Notes under the pieces: generated by a model
Database searches by the model: none
What the model saw: only the letters and a program-made list of their open reading frames with translations
What the model was told of the DNA's origin: nothing
Position numbers and translations under genes: made by a program
Assembly (NCBI GenBank): GCA_963707075.1
Contig: CAVPOX010000033.1
Span: 1 to 64,000 of the forward strand
Origin: CAXMQZ01 sp963707075
GTDB taxonomy: Bacteria > Acidobacteriota > Thermoanaerobaculia > Multivoradales > JAHEKO01
Length of the DNA stretch: 64,000 nt
Reading direction: 5' to 3'
In this document: piece by piece, positions 18,213-26,774 of the stretch
Position numbering within the stretch: the first letter of the stretch is position 1
Layout: every line of letters begins with the position of its first letter

Positions 18213-18908
18213 TCAGGAGACCGTTTTACGGTTCACACGGCCGAGAAAGTAGGAACGATACGAACCGTCTCTGCGCCAGACCAGAGCCCGCAAAGAGTTC
18301 AACCCAGGCTCCAGTTCGAGCATCGCCGTAGCCCTGCAGCCTGCCAGATCGGTCTCGACCCCGTTGATGCTTACCGAGGAAACCTCTTCGCGTGTAGACA
18401 GTTTGCAGGTCACCAGGATCGCAGAATCGTCGACGTCGACTCCATTCAATGGCGTCACCATTTCGACGACCCTGGCGGGCTTCGGCTCGCCTGACTGCGC
18501 GTTCCCCGACCCGGACGACCTCTTGCCGACAATCCCGGGGTCGGCGATCAGCTGCCTCCAGGTGCCCTGGGGCTCTGGGGTCAGAATCTTGCGAATACTC
18601 AAGCCTGCGATCTGAATAGGCAGGGCATCTCCCGTCTCGCTCCGCTGCTCCGCATCGGCACGCACCCACCGAATCTGCCCCTCCACATCCACGGCATGAT
18701 TCAAATCCCACAGTGTCAGGCGGTAGACACCGCCACGAGAGAGAATCGATGACGCCGGTACGACGATCGCCAAACCCTTGCGGCTCAAATTGAGTAGCGT
18801 CGCTCCCTGAATCTCACCTGCCAACTGCCCGACTGGCATGGTGAATCGAGGGAAACCACGCCTGTCTTCTCTGTCGCGAGGGGTTGGCGAGAGCAAGATC
18901 GAAGTCAC
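18213..18908 (-). CDS. PilZ-domain c-di-GMP effector
   Basis: A protein of 231 aa from a GTG. The PilZ c-di-GMP-binding signature is intact: RRGFPRF (RxxxR, residues about 17-22) followed by NLSRKGLAIV (N/DxSxxG). The PilZ fold covers residues about 15-125. The remaining about 105 residues (LNGVDVDDSAILVTCKLST...VSSVSINGVETDLAG) look like an all-beta Ig-like module and are not recognised. It lies 14 bp downstream of a GGDEF-EAL gene that is itself coupled to a histidine kinase, forming a sensor-enzyme-receiver operon. Confidence 0.88.
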   Translation of the reverse strand: MTSILLSPTPRDREDRRGFPRFTMPVGQLAGEIQGATLLNLSRKGLAIVVPASSILSRGGVYRLTLWDLNHAVDVEGQIRWVRADAEQRSETGDALPIQIAGLSIRKILTPEPQGTWRQLIADPGIVGKRSSGSGNAQSGEPKPARVVEMVTPLNGVDVDDSAILVTCKLSTREEVSSVSINGVETDLAGCRATAMLELEPGLNSLRALVWRRDGSYRSYFLGRVNRKTVS

Positions 18909-18922
18909 TCCTTATCGATCGC

Positions 18923-21019
18923 CTACCAGCGGCGACCACTGGCGATGAGATCTCCCGCGGCAATGGCGTCCAGGGGTCGGGAGATATAGAACCCCTGCCC
19001 ATAGTCGCAGTCGAGGCTGCGCAGAGCCTTGAGCTGATCAGCGGTTTCGAGTCCCTCAGCCGCTGCATGCATTCCCAAGCTGCGGGCCAGGGCGACGATC
19101 GTCGCGACAATCTCCGTGTTGCTATCGTCCTGGTCGATCCGACTGACGAAGGAGCGATCGATCTTGATCGTATGGGTGGGAAGTCGATGCAGATGACTGA
19201 GTGACGAGTAGCCGGTGCCGAAGTCATCCAGATGGAGCTGCACACCCGTGCTGCGCAACTGCTGCAGCTTCAACACCGCGGAGTCGGCGTCCTCCATGAT
19301 CATGCTTTCAGTGATCTCGAGGCGCAAACGCGACGCATCCAGTCTCGTCTCATCCAGAACGTCCCGAATCTGATCCACCAGATCCGGCTGCAAAAACTGC
19401 CGGCCTGAGAGATTTACATTGATGGACATCGGCTGAATCGAGGGGTACTCACGGTGCCAGGAAGCCATCTTGCGACAGGCATCGCGCAACACGCACCAGC
19501 CAATAGGGACAATCAGGCCAGTCTCCTCGGCGACTGGAATGAACTCGTCCGGATAGACCAACCCTCGCTGTGGGTGTTGCCAGCGCACCAGCGCCTCGAA
19601 ACCTTCGATCTCCCCTCGTGCCAGCGAGATGATGGGCTGATAGTGCAGACAGAACTCCTCGCGCTCGACGGCTCGGCGAAGATCTGTCTCCAGTCGCAGC
19701 AACTCCACAGCGCGCTCGTGCATTCTCTGGTCGAAGATCGAGTGGCGATTCTTACCAAGACTCTTGGCCCGATACATTGCGGTATCCGCATCCCGCAAGA
19801 CCTCTTCCGGACGGTGATAGCCGTTGGTGCCAAGCGCAATGCCAATACTCGCAGTGGTGAAAACCTCGTGTCCTTCCAGGTCGAAGGGGCGACGTAGCTC
19901 TTCGTGGATCCGCTCAGCGATCCGCGTGGCATCGGAGGGCGCCTCCACCGCGCTGATCAAGACCGCAAACTCGTCACCCCCCAGGCGCGCCACGGTATCC
20001 CCAGGTCGCATCATTTTCCTCAGGCGCCCGGCGATGGCAATCAGCAATCGGTCACCCAGGGTGTGCCCGAGACTGTCGTTGACGTTCTTGAACCGATCCA
20101 AATCCAGGAAAAGGACCGCGAACATGTTCTCCGCGCGACGTTTCGCCTGAGCGATGGCGATGCCGAGGCGATCCATGAACAGCGCCCAATTGGGCAAGCC
20201 AGTGAGCGCATCGTGCATTGCATCGTGCAATAGCTGCTGCTCGGTCATCTTGCGGGCGTGGATATCGGTCAAAGAACCTGCCATTCGATGCGGTGGGCCA
20301 CTCGCCTCCCGCACCGCCACTCCACGGGCCAGAACCCAACGGTAGGACTCATCACGATGCCGCACGCGGTGTTCGCTCTCGAAGTGCACGCTGCGGCCCT
20401 CCAGATGAGCCTCGATGTCGTTGCGGAGACGCTCGATATCGTCCGGATGAACCCTCTCGAGCCACTCCTCGATACCGCCCTGCAGCTCATCATCGCCAAA
20501 ACCGAGCAGCCCCTTCCACCTCCCCGAGAAGTAGACTTCGTCGGTCTGCAGGTCCCAGTCCCAGACGCCATCGTTGGCCCCATCGACAGCGAGGGAGTAT
20601 CGCTCTTCGCTGATCCGTACCTTCTCCTCGAAGTGCTTGCGTTCAATGGCGTAGCGAATCGAACGCACCAGAAGATGCGTATCCACCTGCCGCTTGACCA
20701 GGTAGTCCTGGGCTCCGTCGCCGACCGCCTTCAATGCCAGCGCCGAGTCGTCGATTCCGGTCATGACGATAATGGGCACATCAGGAGCAGCGGCCACGGC
20801 TCTTTCGAAGGTGTCGATTCCCTGACTATCCGGTAGTGTCAGGTCGAGAAGCACCACGTCGATGCCACCCTTCTGCAGACGATCCAAACCCTTGCCCAAG
20901 CGGTCCGCCCGCTCGAGCGAGAACTGCAAATGTTCAGCCCGGCGCAGATAGGTGCGCACCAGACGGGCATCATCATCGTTGTCTTCGACCAGCAGAACCT
21001 GGATCTTGGTCTCGTTCAT
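18923..21019 (-). CDS. REC-PAS-GGDEF-EAL bifunctional c-di-GMP enzyme
   Basis: A protein of 698 aa from the ATG at 21019, which overlaps the kinase stop (ATGA). Domain order is receiver (residues 5-125, acceptor Asp in LLDLTLPDS), PAS/PAC (about 145-270, DGVWDWDLQTDEVYFSG), GGDEF (about 275-440, intact RLGGDEFAVL) and EAL (about 450-690). The EAL residues are intact: EGFEALVRW, NVNLSGRQF, EITES, DDFGTGYSS, KIDRSFV. Both diguanylate cyclase and phosphodiesterase activities are therefore possible, and phosphorylation or ligand binding may set the balance. Its neighbours place it in a c-di-GMP circuit next to polysaccharide genes. Confidence 0.93.
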   Translation of the reverse strand: MNETKIQVLLVEDNDDDARLVRTYLRRAEHLQFSLERADRLGKGLDRLQKGGIDVVLLDLTLPDSQGIDTFERAVAAAPDVPIIVMTGIDDSALALKAVGDGAQDYLVKRQVDTHLLVRSIRYAIERKHFEEKVRISEERYSLAVDGANDGVWDWDLQTDEVYFSGRWKGLLGFGDDELQGGIEEWLERVHPDDIERLRNDIEAHLEGRSVHFESEHRVRHRDESYRWVLARGVAVREASGPPHRMAGSLTDIHARKMTEQQLLHDAMHDALTGLPNWALFMDRLGIAIAQAKRRAENMFAVLFLDLDRFKNVNDSLGHTLGDRLLIAIAGRLRKMMRPGDTVARLGGDEFAVLISAVEAPSDATRIAERIHEELRRPFDLEGHEVFTTASIGIALGTNGYHRPEEVLRDADTAMYRAKSLGKNRHSIFDQRMHERAVELLRLETDLRRAVEREEFCLHYQPIISLARGEIEGFEALVRWQHPQRGLVYPDEFIPVAEETGLIVPIGWCVLRDACRKMASWHREYPSIQPMSINVNLSGRQFLQPDLVDQIRDVLDETRLDASRLRLEITESMIMEDADSAVLKLQQLRSTGVQLHLDDFGTGYSSLSHLHRLPTHTIKIDRSFVSRIDQDDSNTEIVATIVALARSLGMHAAAEGLETADQLKALRSLDCDYGQGFYISRPLDAIAAGDLIASGRRW

Positions 21020-22509
21020 CAGGGTTGATCGTCTCTCCTGGAGTGAGGTTTGGGCATCGTGAAGCAAAAGCGCGAGCCACCTTCGGGCAGAGCCTCTGCC
21101 CAGAGGCGCCCACCGTGCCTTTCGACAATGCGCTTGCACATACTCAGACCGATTCCGGTCCCAGGCAGACTGGGGTGCAGCCGACGGAAGATCACAAAAA
21201 CGGTCTCGAGCTCCTCAGGTTCGATGCCGATACCGTTGTCGGCGATTGTCAAGATCCATTCACTCGCCTTCTCTTCAGCCGAGATACGAATTCTGGGTGG
21301 CTCCTCCCCTCTGAACTTTATCGCATTGGAAATCAGGTTACGCCACAGCTGCACCAGCTGCGAATGGTCTCCGAACACAGTTGGCAGCAGATCACTGCGA
21401 ATCTCCGCGTCGCTCTCGTCGATAATGTCCTCGATCCCCAGAATCGCCTCGTGCAGGACCTCATTCGAATCGACAGCCTCGAAGTCGCCGCCCTCGGTGT
21501 CGATCCGCGACAGCTCCAGCAGGTCACCAACCAGGTTCTGCATTCGATGGGCACCATCAGTGACGCTCCGGAGTAGCTCGGAGCCCTCTTCATCGAGCAC
21601 CTCTCCGTACTCTTCCGCCAGAATGTCGCCAAACTTCTCCACCATCCGTAGAGGCTGTTGCAGCTCGTGTGAAGCCATATAGGCGAACTGGCTCAGGTCC
21701 GCGTTGGACCGCTCGAGCTCCTGGAGCTTCAGGGTGACCGCCTCTTCCTGCTCCTTGAGGCGGGTGATGTCCTGGACCACCACGTCGATGACGATTTCGC
21801 CGTCGACATCGACCATGAGGACCTCGGTCAAACTCAACCAGGCGATCGAGCCATCCGAATTCTGGATCCGCACCTCGCGAGACCGCAGCGTCTGCCGATT
21901 GCTGAGTCGCTGTAGCAGATCCTGCCGCTCCTCCGAGAGAAACTGAGGTTCCGGAAGGTCCAGCTTGAGGACGTCTTCGATCTCATCGATACCGAGAAGC
22001 CGAAAAAGGGCCGGCGTCGACTCGATCAGTCTGCCGTCGAGAGTCGAACGATAGACTCCGATATTGGACCGATCCAGCAGCGTCCCGATCCAGGGTTCGC
22101 TGCGGGCTGCCAGGATACGATTGGTGGCCTGCTCCCAAGCCGCTTGAACAACGCTCGGAAGTTGCAGATAGCCTTTCGAGCCTTTGAAGACGAAGTCGGC
22201 AAATCCAGCCTTCATGGCCTCGACCACGACCTCCTCGTCGCGCAGCTCCGTAAAGGCAATCACGGGCGCCGCCGGGCAGCTATCACGCACTGTTCGCAGC
22301 ACCGCCAGACCGTCAGTCCAACTCATCAGGCACTCGGTGACGACCAGGTCGAATCGGCCCCGACGCATGGCCGAGGCGAACTGTTCCGCATCCTGCACCT
22401 CGAGAATCCTGGCTTCGGGCAGTGACCGACTCAGCACGGCGCTGGCCAATGCACGATCATCCGGACGTTCGTCTACCAGGAGCAGCCTTAGCTTGCTCGG
22501 GTCAGACAT
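21019..22509 (-). CDS. Hybrid receiver-PAS histidine kinase with Asp-to-Glu receiver
   Basis: A protein of 496 aa. The ATG at 22509 is chosen because AGGGGG lies about 8 nt upstream. An N-terminal receiver-like domain (residues 5-120) keeps the acidic pair (LLVDERPDD), the Thr (AFTEL) and the Lys (VFKGS), but the phosphoacceptor position is Glu (DLVVTECLMSW). A PAS domain (about 145-260) follows. HisKA is about residues 275-345 (ASHELQQPLRMV with the phosphorylated His) and HATPase_c about 375-490 (NLISNAIKF, IADNGIGIEPEE, GTGIGLSMCKRIVERHGG). No TM segment is seen, so it is a cytoplasmic kinase. It is translationally coupled to the c-di-GMP enzyme, its likely partner. Confidence 0.92.
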   Translation of the reverse strand: MSDPSKLRLLLVDERPDDRALASAVLSRSLPEARILEVQDAEQFASAMRRGRFDLVVTECLMSWTDGLAVLRTVRDSCPAAPVIAFTELRDEEVVVEAMKAGFADFVFKGSKGYLQLPSVVQAAWEQATNRILAARSEPWIGTLLDRSNIGVYRSTLDGRLIESTPALFRLLGIDEIEDVLKLDLPEPQFLSEERQDLLQRLSNRQTLRSREVRIQNSDGSIAWLSLTEVLMVDVDGEIVIDVVVQDITRLKEQEEAVTLKLQELERSNADLSQFAYMASHELQQPLRMVEKFGDILAEEYGEVLDEEGSELLRSVTDGAHRMQNLVGDLLELSRIDTEGGDFEAVDSNEVLHEAILGIEDIIDESDAEIRSDLLPTVFGDHSQLVQLWRNLISNAIKFRGEEPPRIRISAEEKASEWILTIADNGIGIEPEELETVFVIFRRLHPSLPGTGIGLSMCKRIVERHGGRLWAEALPEGGSRFCFTMPKPHSRRDDQP

Positions 22510-22779
22510 CCGATCCCCCTGAATCCACGTCACACCCCACCGGACTCCATTCTGCAGGTCATTCGAGAATGCGCTGGCCGCCCTCTACGCCTGCAACTCC
22601 CGCGGGGGCTTCACCCCGGTCGTTGGCCCGTCAAAGCTGCGAGAAATCAAGGTTCAGTATCCATCTCGCCTGCCTCGTCCAGAGCAGCTCAGCACTTGCG
22701 CCGACCCTACAAGAAGCCCTCGAGGCAGCCAACACCCGAATAGCAAAATATCGATATTCCCATGGGTTATGCTTGGCCG

Positions 22780-23187
22780 ATGATCCACCAAATACAGATC
22801 CAGATTTTGGGCAGGGGCCTTCACGAAATCACCGCTGAGATTGCCGACCTGGTTGCCTCGAGCGGTGTAAGCGAAGGGCTGTGCACCGTTTTCGTGCGTC
22901 ATACCTCTGCCAGCCTGACGATCCAGGAGAACGCAGACCCATCCGCCAGAAGGGATCTCGAACGCTGGCTCGACAGGCTGGTGCCCGAGAACGAATCCCT
23001 CTACACCCATACCGCCGAAGGGCCCGACGATATGCCTTCCCATATCAAGGCGGCCCTGACCAGCACGTCGCTCGGCATTCCAGTGATCGACGGCCGCCTG
23101 GCTTTGGGCACCTGGCAGGGCATCTTCCTGTGGGAGCATCGGACTTCGCCCAAGACCAGAAGCCTCGTCGTGCATCTTGGCGAATGA
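22780..23187 (+). CDS. YjbQ/UPF0047 family protein
   Basis: A protein of 135 aa from the ATG at 22780 (an in-frame ATG lies 18 bp upstream; the shorter form fits the family's N-terminus). It matches the YjbQ family closely: RGLHEIT near the start, VRHTSASLTIQENADPS, EGPDDMPSHIKAALT and LGTWQGIFLWEHR. Family members are small trimeric beta-rich proteins, some with weak thiamine-phosphate-synthase activity; the physiological role is unsettled. It overlaps the start region of the peptidase E gene. It has no evident link to the surrounding glycan genes. Confidence 0.92.
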   Translation: MIHQIQIQILGRGLHEITAEIADLVASSGVSEGLCTVFVRHTSASLTIQENADPSARRDLERWLDRLVPENESLYTHTAEGPDDMPSHIKAALTSTSLGIPVIDGRLALGTWQGIFLWEHRTSPKTRSLVVHLGE

Positions 23188-23204
23188 CCGGGGATCGAGA
23201 CTCG

Positions 23205-23912
23205 ATGCGCAATCTACTGCTGGTCAGTAGCTCTTCCACTTTCGGCACCGCTTACCTGGACCACTGCGAGGGCCCGATCCAGGATCTCTTCGCCGGAGCC
23301 CAGGCCCGGACTGTCCTCTTTGTCCCCTTCGCTCTGAAGGACCATGAGGCCTATGCTGACCAGGCCAGAGAACGATTCCGCTCGATGGGGCTCGAGCTCC
23401 ACTCCATCCATGGATGCGCCGATCCGGTCGAGGCGACCGCCGAGGCCGAAGGCCTGTTCATCGGCGGCGGCAACACCTTCCGACTGCTCGACTCTCTCCA
23501 TCGCCTCGACCTGATCGACGCCATTCGCCGGCGCGTCGGAGAAGGCATGCCGTATCTCGGCACCAGCGCCGGTTCCAACGTTGCCTGTCCGACGATCATG
23601 ACCACTAATGACATGCCCATCGTGCAGCCTCCCTCCTTCAGGGCCCTGGAAATAGTTGGGTTCCAGATCAACGCGCACTATCTCGACCCCGACCCTGACT
23701 CGCGACATATGGGAGAGACTCGTGACACCCGCATCCGGGAGTTTCACGAGGAGAACGACACCCCGGTCGTCGCGATCCGCGAAGGTGCCATGTTGGCGGT
23801 ACAGGGAGCCGAGGTCACCCTCGGTGGCGACAGCGGTGCCAAGATCTTTCGCAAGGATCGGGAGCCCAGGGAATGCAGGCCGGGCACTCGCATCGATCTC
23901 GAGTTCGGCTAG
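23205..23912 (+). CDS. pepE: Peptidase E (alpha-aspartyl dipeptidase, S51 family)
   Basis: A protein of 235 aa from the ATG at 23205, which gives the usual MRNLLLVSSS start; an ATG at 23184 overlapping the upstream stop is possible. Family features are GLFIGGGNTFRLLDSL, the nucleophilic Ser in YLGTSAGSNVACPTI, TTNDMPIV and a catalytic His in INAHY. The enzyme cleaves N-terminal Asp dipeptides in the cytoplasm. Length matches E. coli PepE. Its stop overlaps the convergent PilZ gene's stop in a shared CTAG. Confidence 0.93.
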   Translation: MRNLLLVSSSSTFGTAYLDHCEGPIQDLFAGAQARTVLFVPFALKDHEAYADQARERFRSMGLELHSIHGCADPVEATAEAEGLFIGGGNTFRLLDSLHRLDLIDAIRRRVGEGMPYLGTSAGSNVACPTIMTTNDMPIVQPPSFRALEIVGFQINAHYLDPDPDSRHMGETRDTRIREFHEENDTPVVAIREGAMLAVQGAEVTLGGDSGAKIFRKDREPRECRPGTRIDLEFG

Positions 23913-24337
23913 CGGTCATACGACGAGCCGTTACCCGTCATGAAGTCCAGGCTCTCCTCGGCGAGATCCTCGAGGAATTCGATGCCTGCCAGTAGTGTTG
24001 CCCGTTCCCTACTCGCCGCAGACTGGATCGGCGCCTCAACGCGAAACCAGCGGACGGTGCCGGTCAAGGGGATGAATCGGGACCTGTGTCGCACCCTGAA
24101 CCTCAGCTCCTTGCCAACCTCCATCGGCAGGCCGACCCGGATCCTCATCCCGCGAGAGCTCAAATCGACGATCATCCCCGGCACAGGGAAATAGCACCGC
24201 AGATAAGAAGGGTGATGGCGGGCCTGCTGGCGACGGTCGGTTACCGGGGGTTCTGCGGGTATCCAACTCGGGAAGGTCTCCATGTCGACAGGAAGTCTGT
24301 CCCATTCCGTCGCCGGCTGCGACAGGTTGATACACAT
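23909..24337 (-). CDS. PilZ-domain protein
   Basis: About 142 aa from the ATG at 24337; longer in-frame starts run into the promoter region of the divergent gene. The PilZ signature appears as DRRQQARHHPSY (R-rich) with DLSSRGMRIRV (DxSxxG), followed by FRVRHRSRFIPLTGTVRW. The domain fills most of the protein. It differs from the PilZ protein at 18213 in lacking the C-terminal extension. It probably senses c-di-GMP made by the nearby GGDEF-EAL protein. The R-motif spacing is slightly unusual, so ligand binding is likely but not certain. Confidence 0.78.
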   Translation of the reverse strand: MCINLSQPATEWDRLPVDMETFPSWIPAEPPVTDRRQQARHHPSYLRCYFPVPGMIVDLSSRGMRIRVGLPMEVGKELRFRVRHRSRFIPLTGTVRWFRVEAPIQSAASRERATLLAGIEFLEDLAEESLDFMTGNGSSYDR

Positions 24338-24421
24338 ATAGCCAAGACCTGCTGAATCCTCCAGCCCGATCTGTGAACTTCCTAACAGATTCCTTCCCCG
24401 GTTGTGCTTAGTGTCGAGCCA

Positions 24422-25772
24422 ATGAGCTCCATCAAGCGACTCGAGGCCCGTCGACCCACCCTCACCGCATCGGTTGTCTTCGCCTGTCTGGCACTGGCTG
24501 TTCCAGCGCTGGCGCAAATGGAATGTTCTCCTCTGCCAGCCCCAACTGGAGCTGTGATAACGGTCGCACCAAACCAGGCGGCAGAACTGCGACAGATCGT
24601 TGCCAACGCCCCTGCCGGCAGCACCATCCTGCTGCGCGATGGCACCTACTCCATGGACCGCGGGGACTCCAACTCCCGTCTCGTTTTCTCGACCCCGGGC
24701 GTCACGCTGAGGTCCCTCAATGGCAACGCTGAAGCAGTGACCCTGGACGGCAACTACGCCACCAACGAGCTGGTCAGCATCAGTGCTTCCGATGTCACGA
24801 TCGCCGACCTGACTCTAACGCGGGCCTACGATCACCCCATCCATGTCAGCGGCAGACCAGGTCAGCCGATTCGGGGCGTGCTGATCCATGGAGTCGTCAT
24901 TGTCGACCCCGGCCAGCAAGCCATCAAGGTCAACGCGAACGGGGATGGCTACGCCGATTACGGCACCATCGAGTGCAGTCGCCTCGAACTGACTTCTCGT
25001 GGTCGAGACAGCGTGCGAGATAGCTGCTACACCGGAGGCATCGATGCCCACAAAGCTCGAGGCTGGGTAGTCAAGACGCAATCTCGTTCGCGGTTTCTGG
25101 TGCCCTTCGGGATTGTCCGAACACGCCATCCACTTCTGGAGCACCTCGCGCGACACGCTGATCGAGGAGAACTGGATCCTCAATTGCGCGCGGGGGATCG
25201 GCCTCGGGTTGAGAGAGTCCGGGGCGACAAGAACCTATGAGGACAATCCTTATCCAGATGCTGGCTACCTGGGCCACATCGATGGCGTCGTGCGCAACAA
25301 CTTCATCGCGGCCAACGATGCCGCGCTGTTCAATTCGTCTTTCGGATTCGATGCAGGCATCTCGATGGAGCAGGCACGTGGCGCCCGGATCCTGCACAAT
25401 ACCGTCGGCTCCACTTCGTCTCCCTTCTCTTCGATCGAATGGCGCTTCGAGAACACAGCCATCGAGCTCTTCAACAACCTGGTAACTCACAATCTCAGAG
25501 CTCGGGACAACGCCCAGGGCGCGGGCACCTCCAACCTCGAGTACGCCAACCCGACCTGGTTTGTCGATCTCGCCGCCGGCGACCTCCATCTGACCCAACT
25601 GGCAACGCCCGCTCTCGATTCGGGGACGGTACAAGACCCCGCAGCGGCTGCCTTCGACTTCGATCACCAATCGCGGGATTCCCGGCCCGACATCGGCGCG
25701 GACGAGTTGGGGCTACCGATGGTCTTTCAGGACGGCTTCGAAACTGGGGGTCTCGATCGGTGGAGTTTCTAG
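24422..25772 (+). CDS. Secreted right-handed beta-helix protein (frameshifted)
   Basis: The gene starts at the ATG at 24422 with signal peptide LTASVVFACLALAVPALAQ. The N-terminal part reads as parallel beta-helix (IVANAPAGSTILLRDGTY, GVTLRSLNGN, DVTIADLTLTRA). After GWVV near 25073 one extra base shifts the frame; the new frame continues LVRGFWCPSG...FWSTSRDTLIEENWILN. It then keeps the helix pattern to the C-terminal FQDGFETGGLDRWSF. Joined length is about 450 aa. The fold suggests a polysaccharide lyase or hydrolase; catalytic residues were not identified. The tail matches the propeller protein at 48074 and may be a shared sorting or anchoring signal. Confidence 0.75.
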
Positions 25773-25829
25773 GAAAGCGAACAGAGCTCACTTGAGGTTG
25801 CCAGGCTGAACCCTCATACTCGACCCCGT

Positions 25830-26774
25830 ATGAGGCGAGAGGCTCGGCCAGGCCCAGGCGTCGAAGTGGGTGTCATCCTGCTGACCCTGGATCAGAAGGA
25901 CAAGACGCTACGGTGCATCGAGAGCTTCGCGCACGTTCTCGAGCCCGGTTGGCGGATCGTCCTGCTCGACAACGCCTCCCAGGACGGAACCCTGGAGGCC
26001 GTTCACAACCGGTTCGGCGAGGTCCTCACGCACTACAGTCCGAGAAACCTGGGTGTGGCCACGGGCCGCAATGTGGCTGCGCGACTGGCGATCCAGGAGT
26101 TCAATCCAGACTTCCTCTTCTTCCTGGACAACGACATGGAGGTCTCTCCGACTATCCTCTCTGCGCTGCTCCGGGCATTGCGACAGTCCACAGAGATCGG
26201 CCTGGCCACCGGCAAGATTCTCATGCTAGAGGACAGGAAGCGCCTCTACGGTGCCGGCGGCTGCTATGTCGATTTTGCCCATGGCAAGACCGGTCACGTC
26301 GGATACGGCGAGACCGATCTCGGCCAGTACGACCAGCCCCGCGACTGCCTGCCCAGCGGCGGATGCATGATGGTAAAGAGGCAGGTGTTCGAGAAGCTCG
26401 AGGGTTTCGATGCGGTGTTCGACCCGTATGGTCCGGAGGATCTCGATTTTGGCCTGCGCGCCAGGCAGGCCGGATACCGGGGGGTCTACACCCCCGAGGC
26501 CGTTCTCTACCACGAGTCGACCCCGGGGCACACTTTCGAGGGTGGTATGCGCTCTGCCGCGTATGTCCGCAACAAGACCCGGCTCTGGTTCCGATTGATG
26601 CGGCGCCATGCGCGGCTCGGGGAGTGGGTGATCTTCACCCTGTGGGGCGCCCCGTTGGGAGCGCTGCGTATGGTGATTCGGGAGTCCAGAAAGGGCAACC
26701 TCCTCGCCATGAGGGGTCTCCTCGGTGGGCTGCTCAGTACCGAAAGACCCGACAAACCAGAATCACACCCATGA
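25830..26774 (+). CDS. Family 2 glycosyltransferase
   Basis: A protein of 314 aa with a GT-A fold: VGVILLTLDQKDKTLRCIES, LLDNASQDGT, NLGVATGRNVAA and the metal-binding FFLDNDMEV (DxD-like), followed by CLPSGGCMMVKR and GPEDLDFGLRARQAGY. It resembles rhamnosyltransferase-type GT2 enzymes that act in the cytoplasm on lipid-linked glycans. Its stop overlaps the next gene's ATG (ATGA), coupling it to a secreted propeller protein. It has no membrane helices beyond a weak one near the C-terminus. Confidence 0.88.
   Translation: MRREARPGPGVEVGVILLTLDQKDKTLRCIESFAHVLEPGWRIVLLDNASQDGTLEAVHNRFGEVLTHYSPRNLGVATGRNVAARLAIQEFNPDFLFFLDNDMEVSPTILSALLRALRQSTEIGLATGKILMLEDRKRLYGAGGCYVDFAHGKTGHVGYGETDLGQYDQPRDCLPSGGCMMVKRQVFEKLEGFDAVFDPYGPEDLDFGLRARQAGYRGVYTPEAVLYHESTPGHTFEGGMRSAAYVRNKTRLWFRLMRRHARLGEWVIFTLWGAPLGALRMVIRESRKGNLLAMRGLLGGLLSTERPDKPESHP

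Noticed and set aside
25913..26770. N-terminal extension fusing the GT2 region with the propeller protein
   Set aside because: It is an out-of-frame reading of the GT2 gene; the ATG at 26771 starts a signal peptide and overlaps the GT2 stop.
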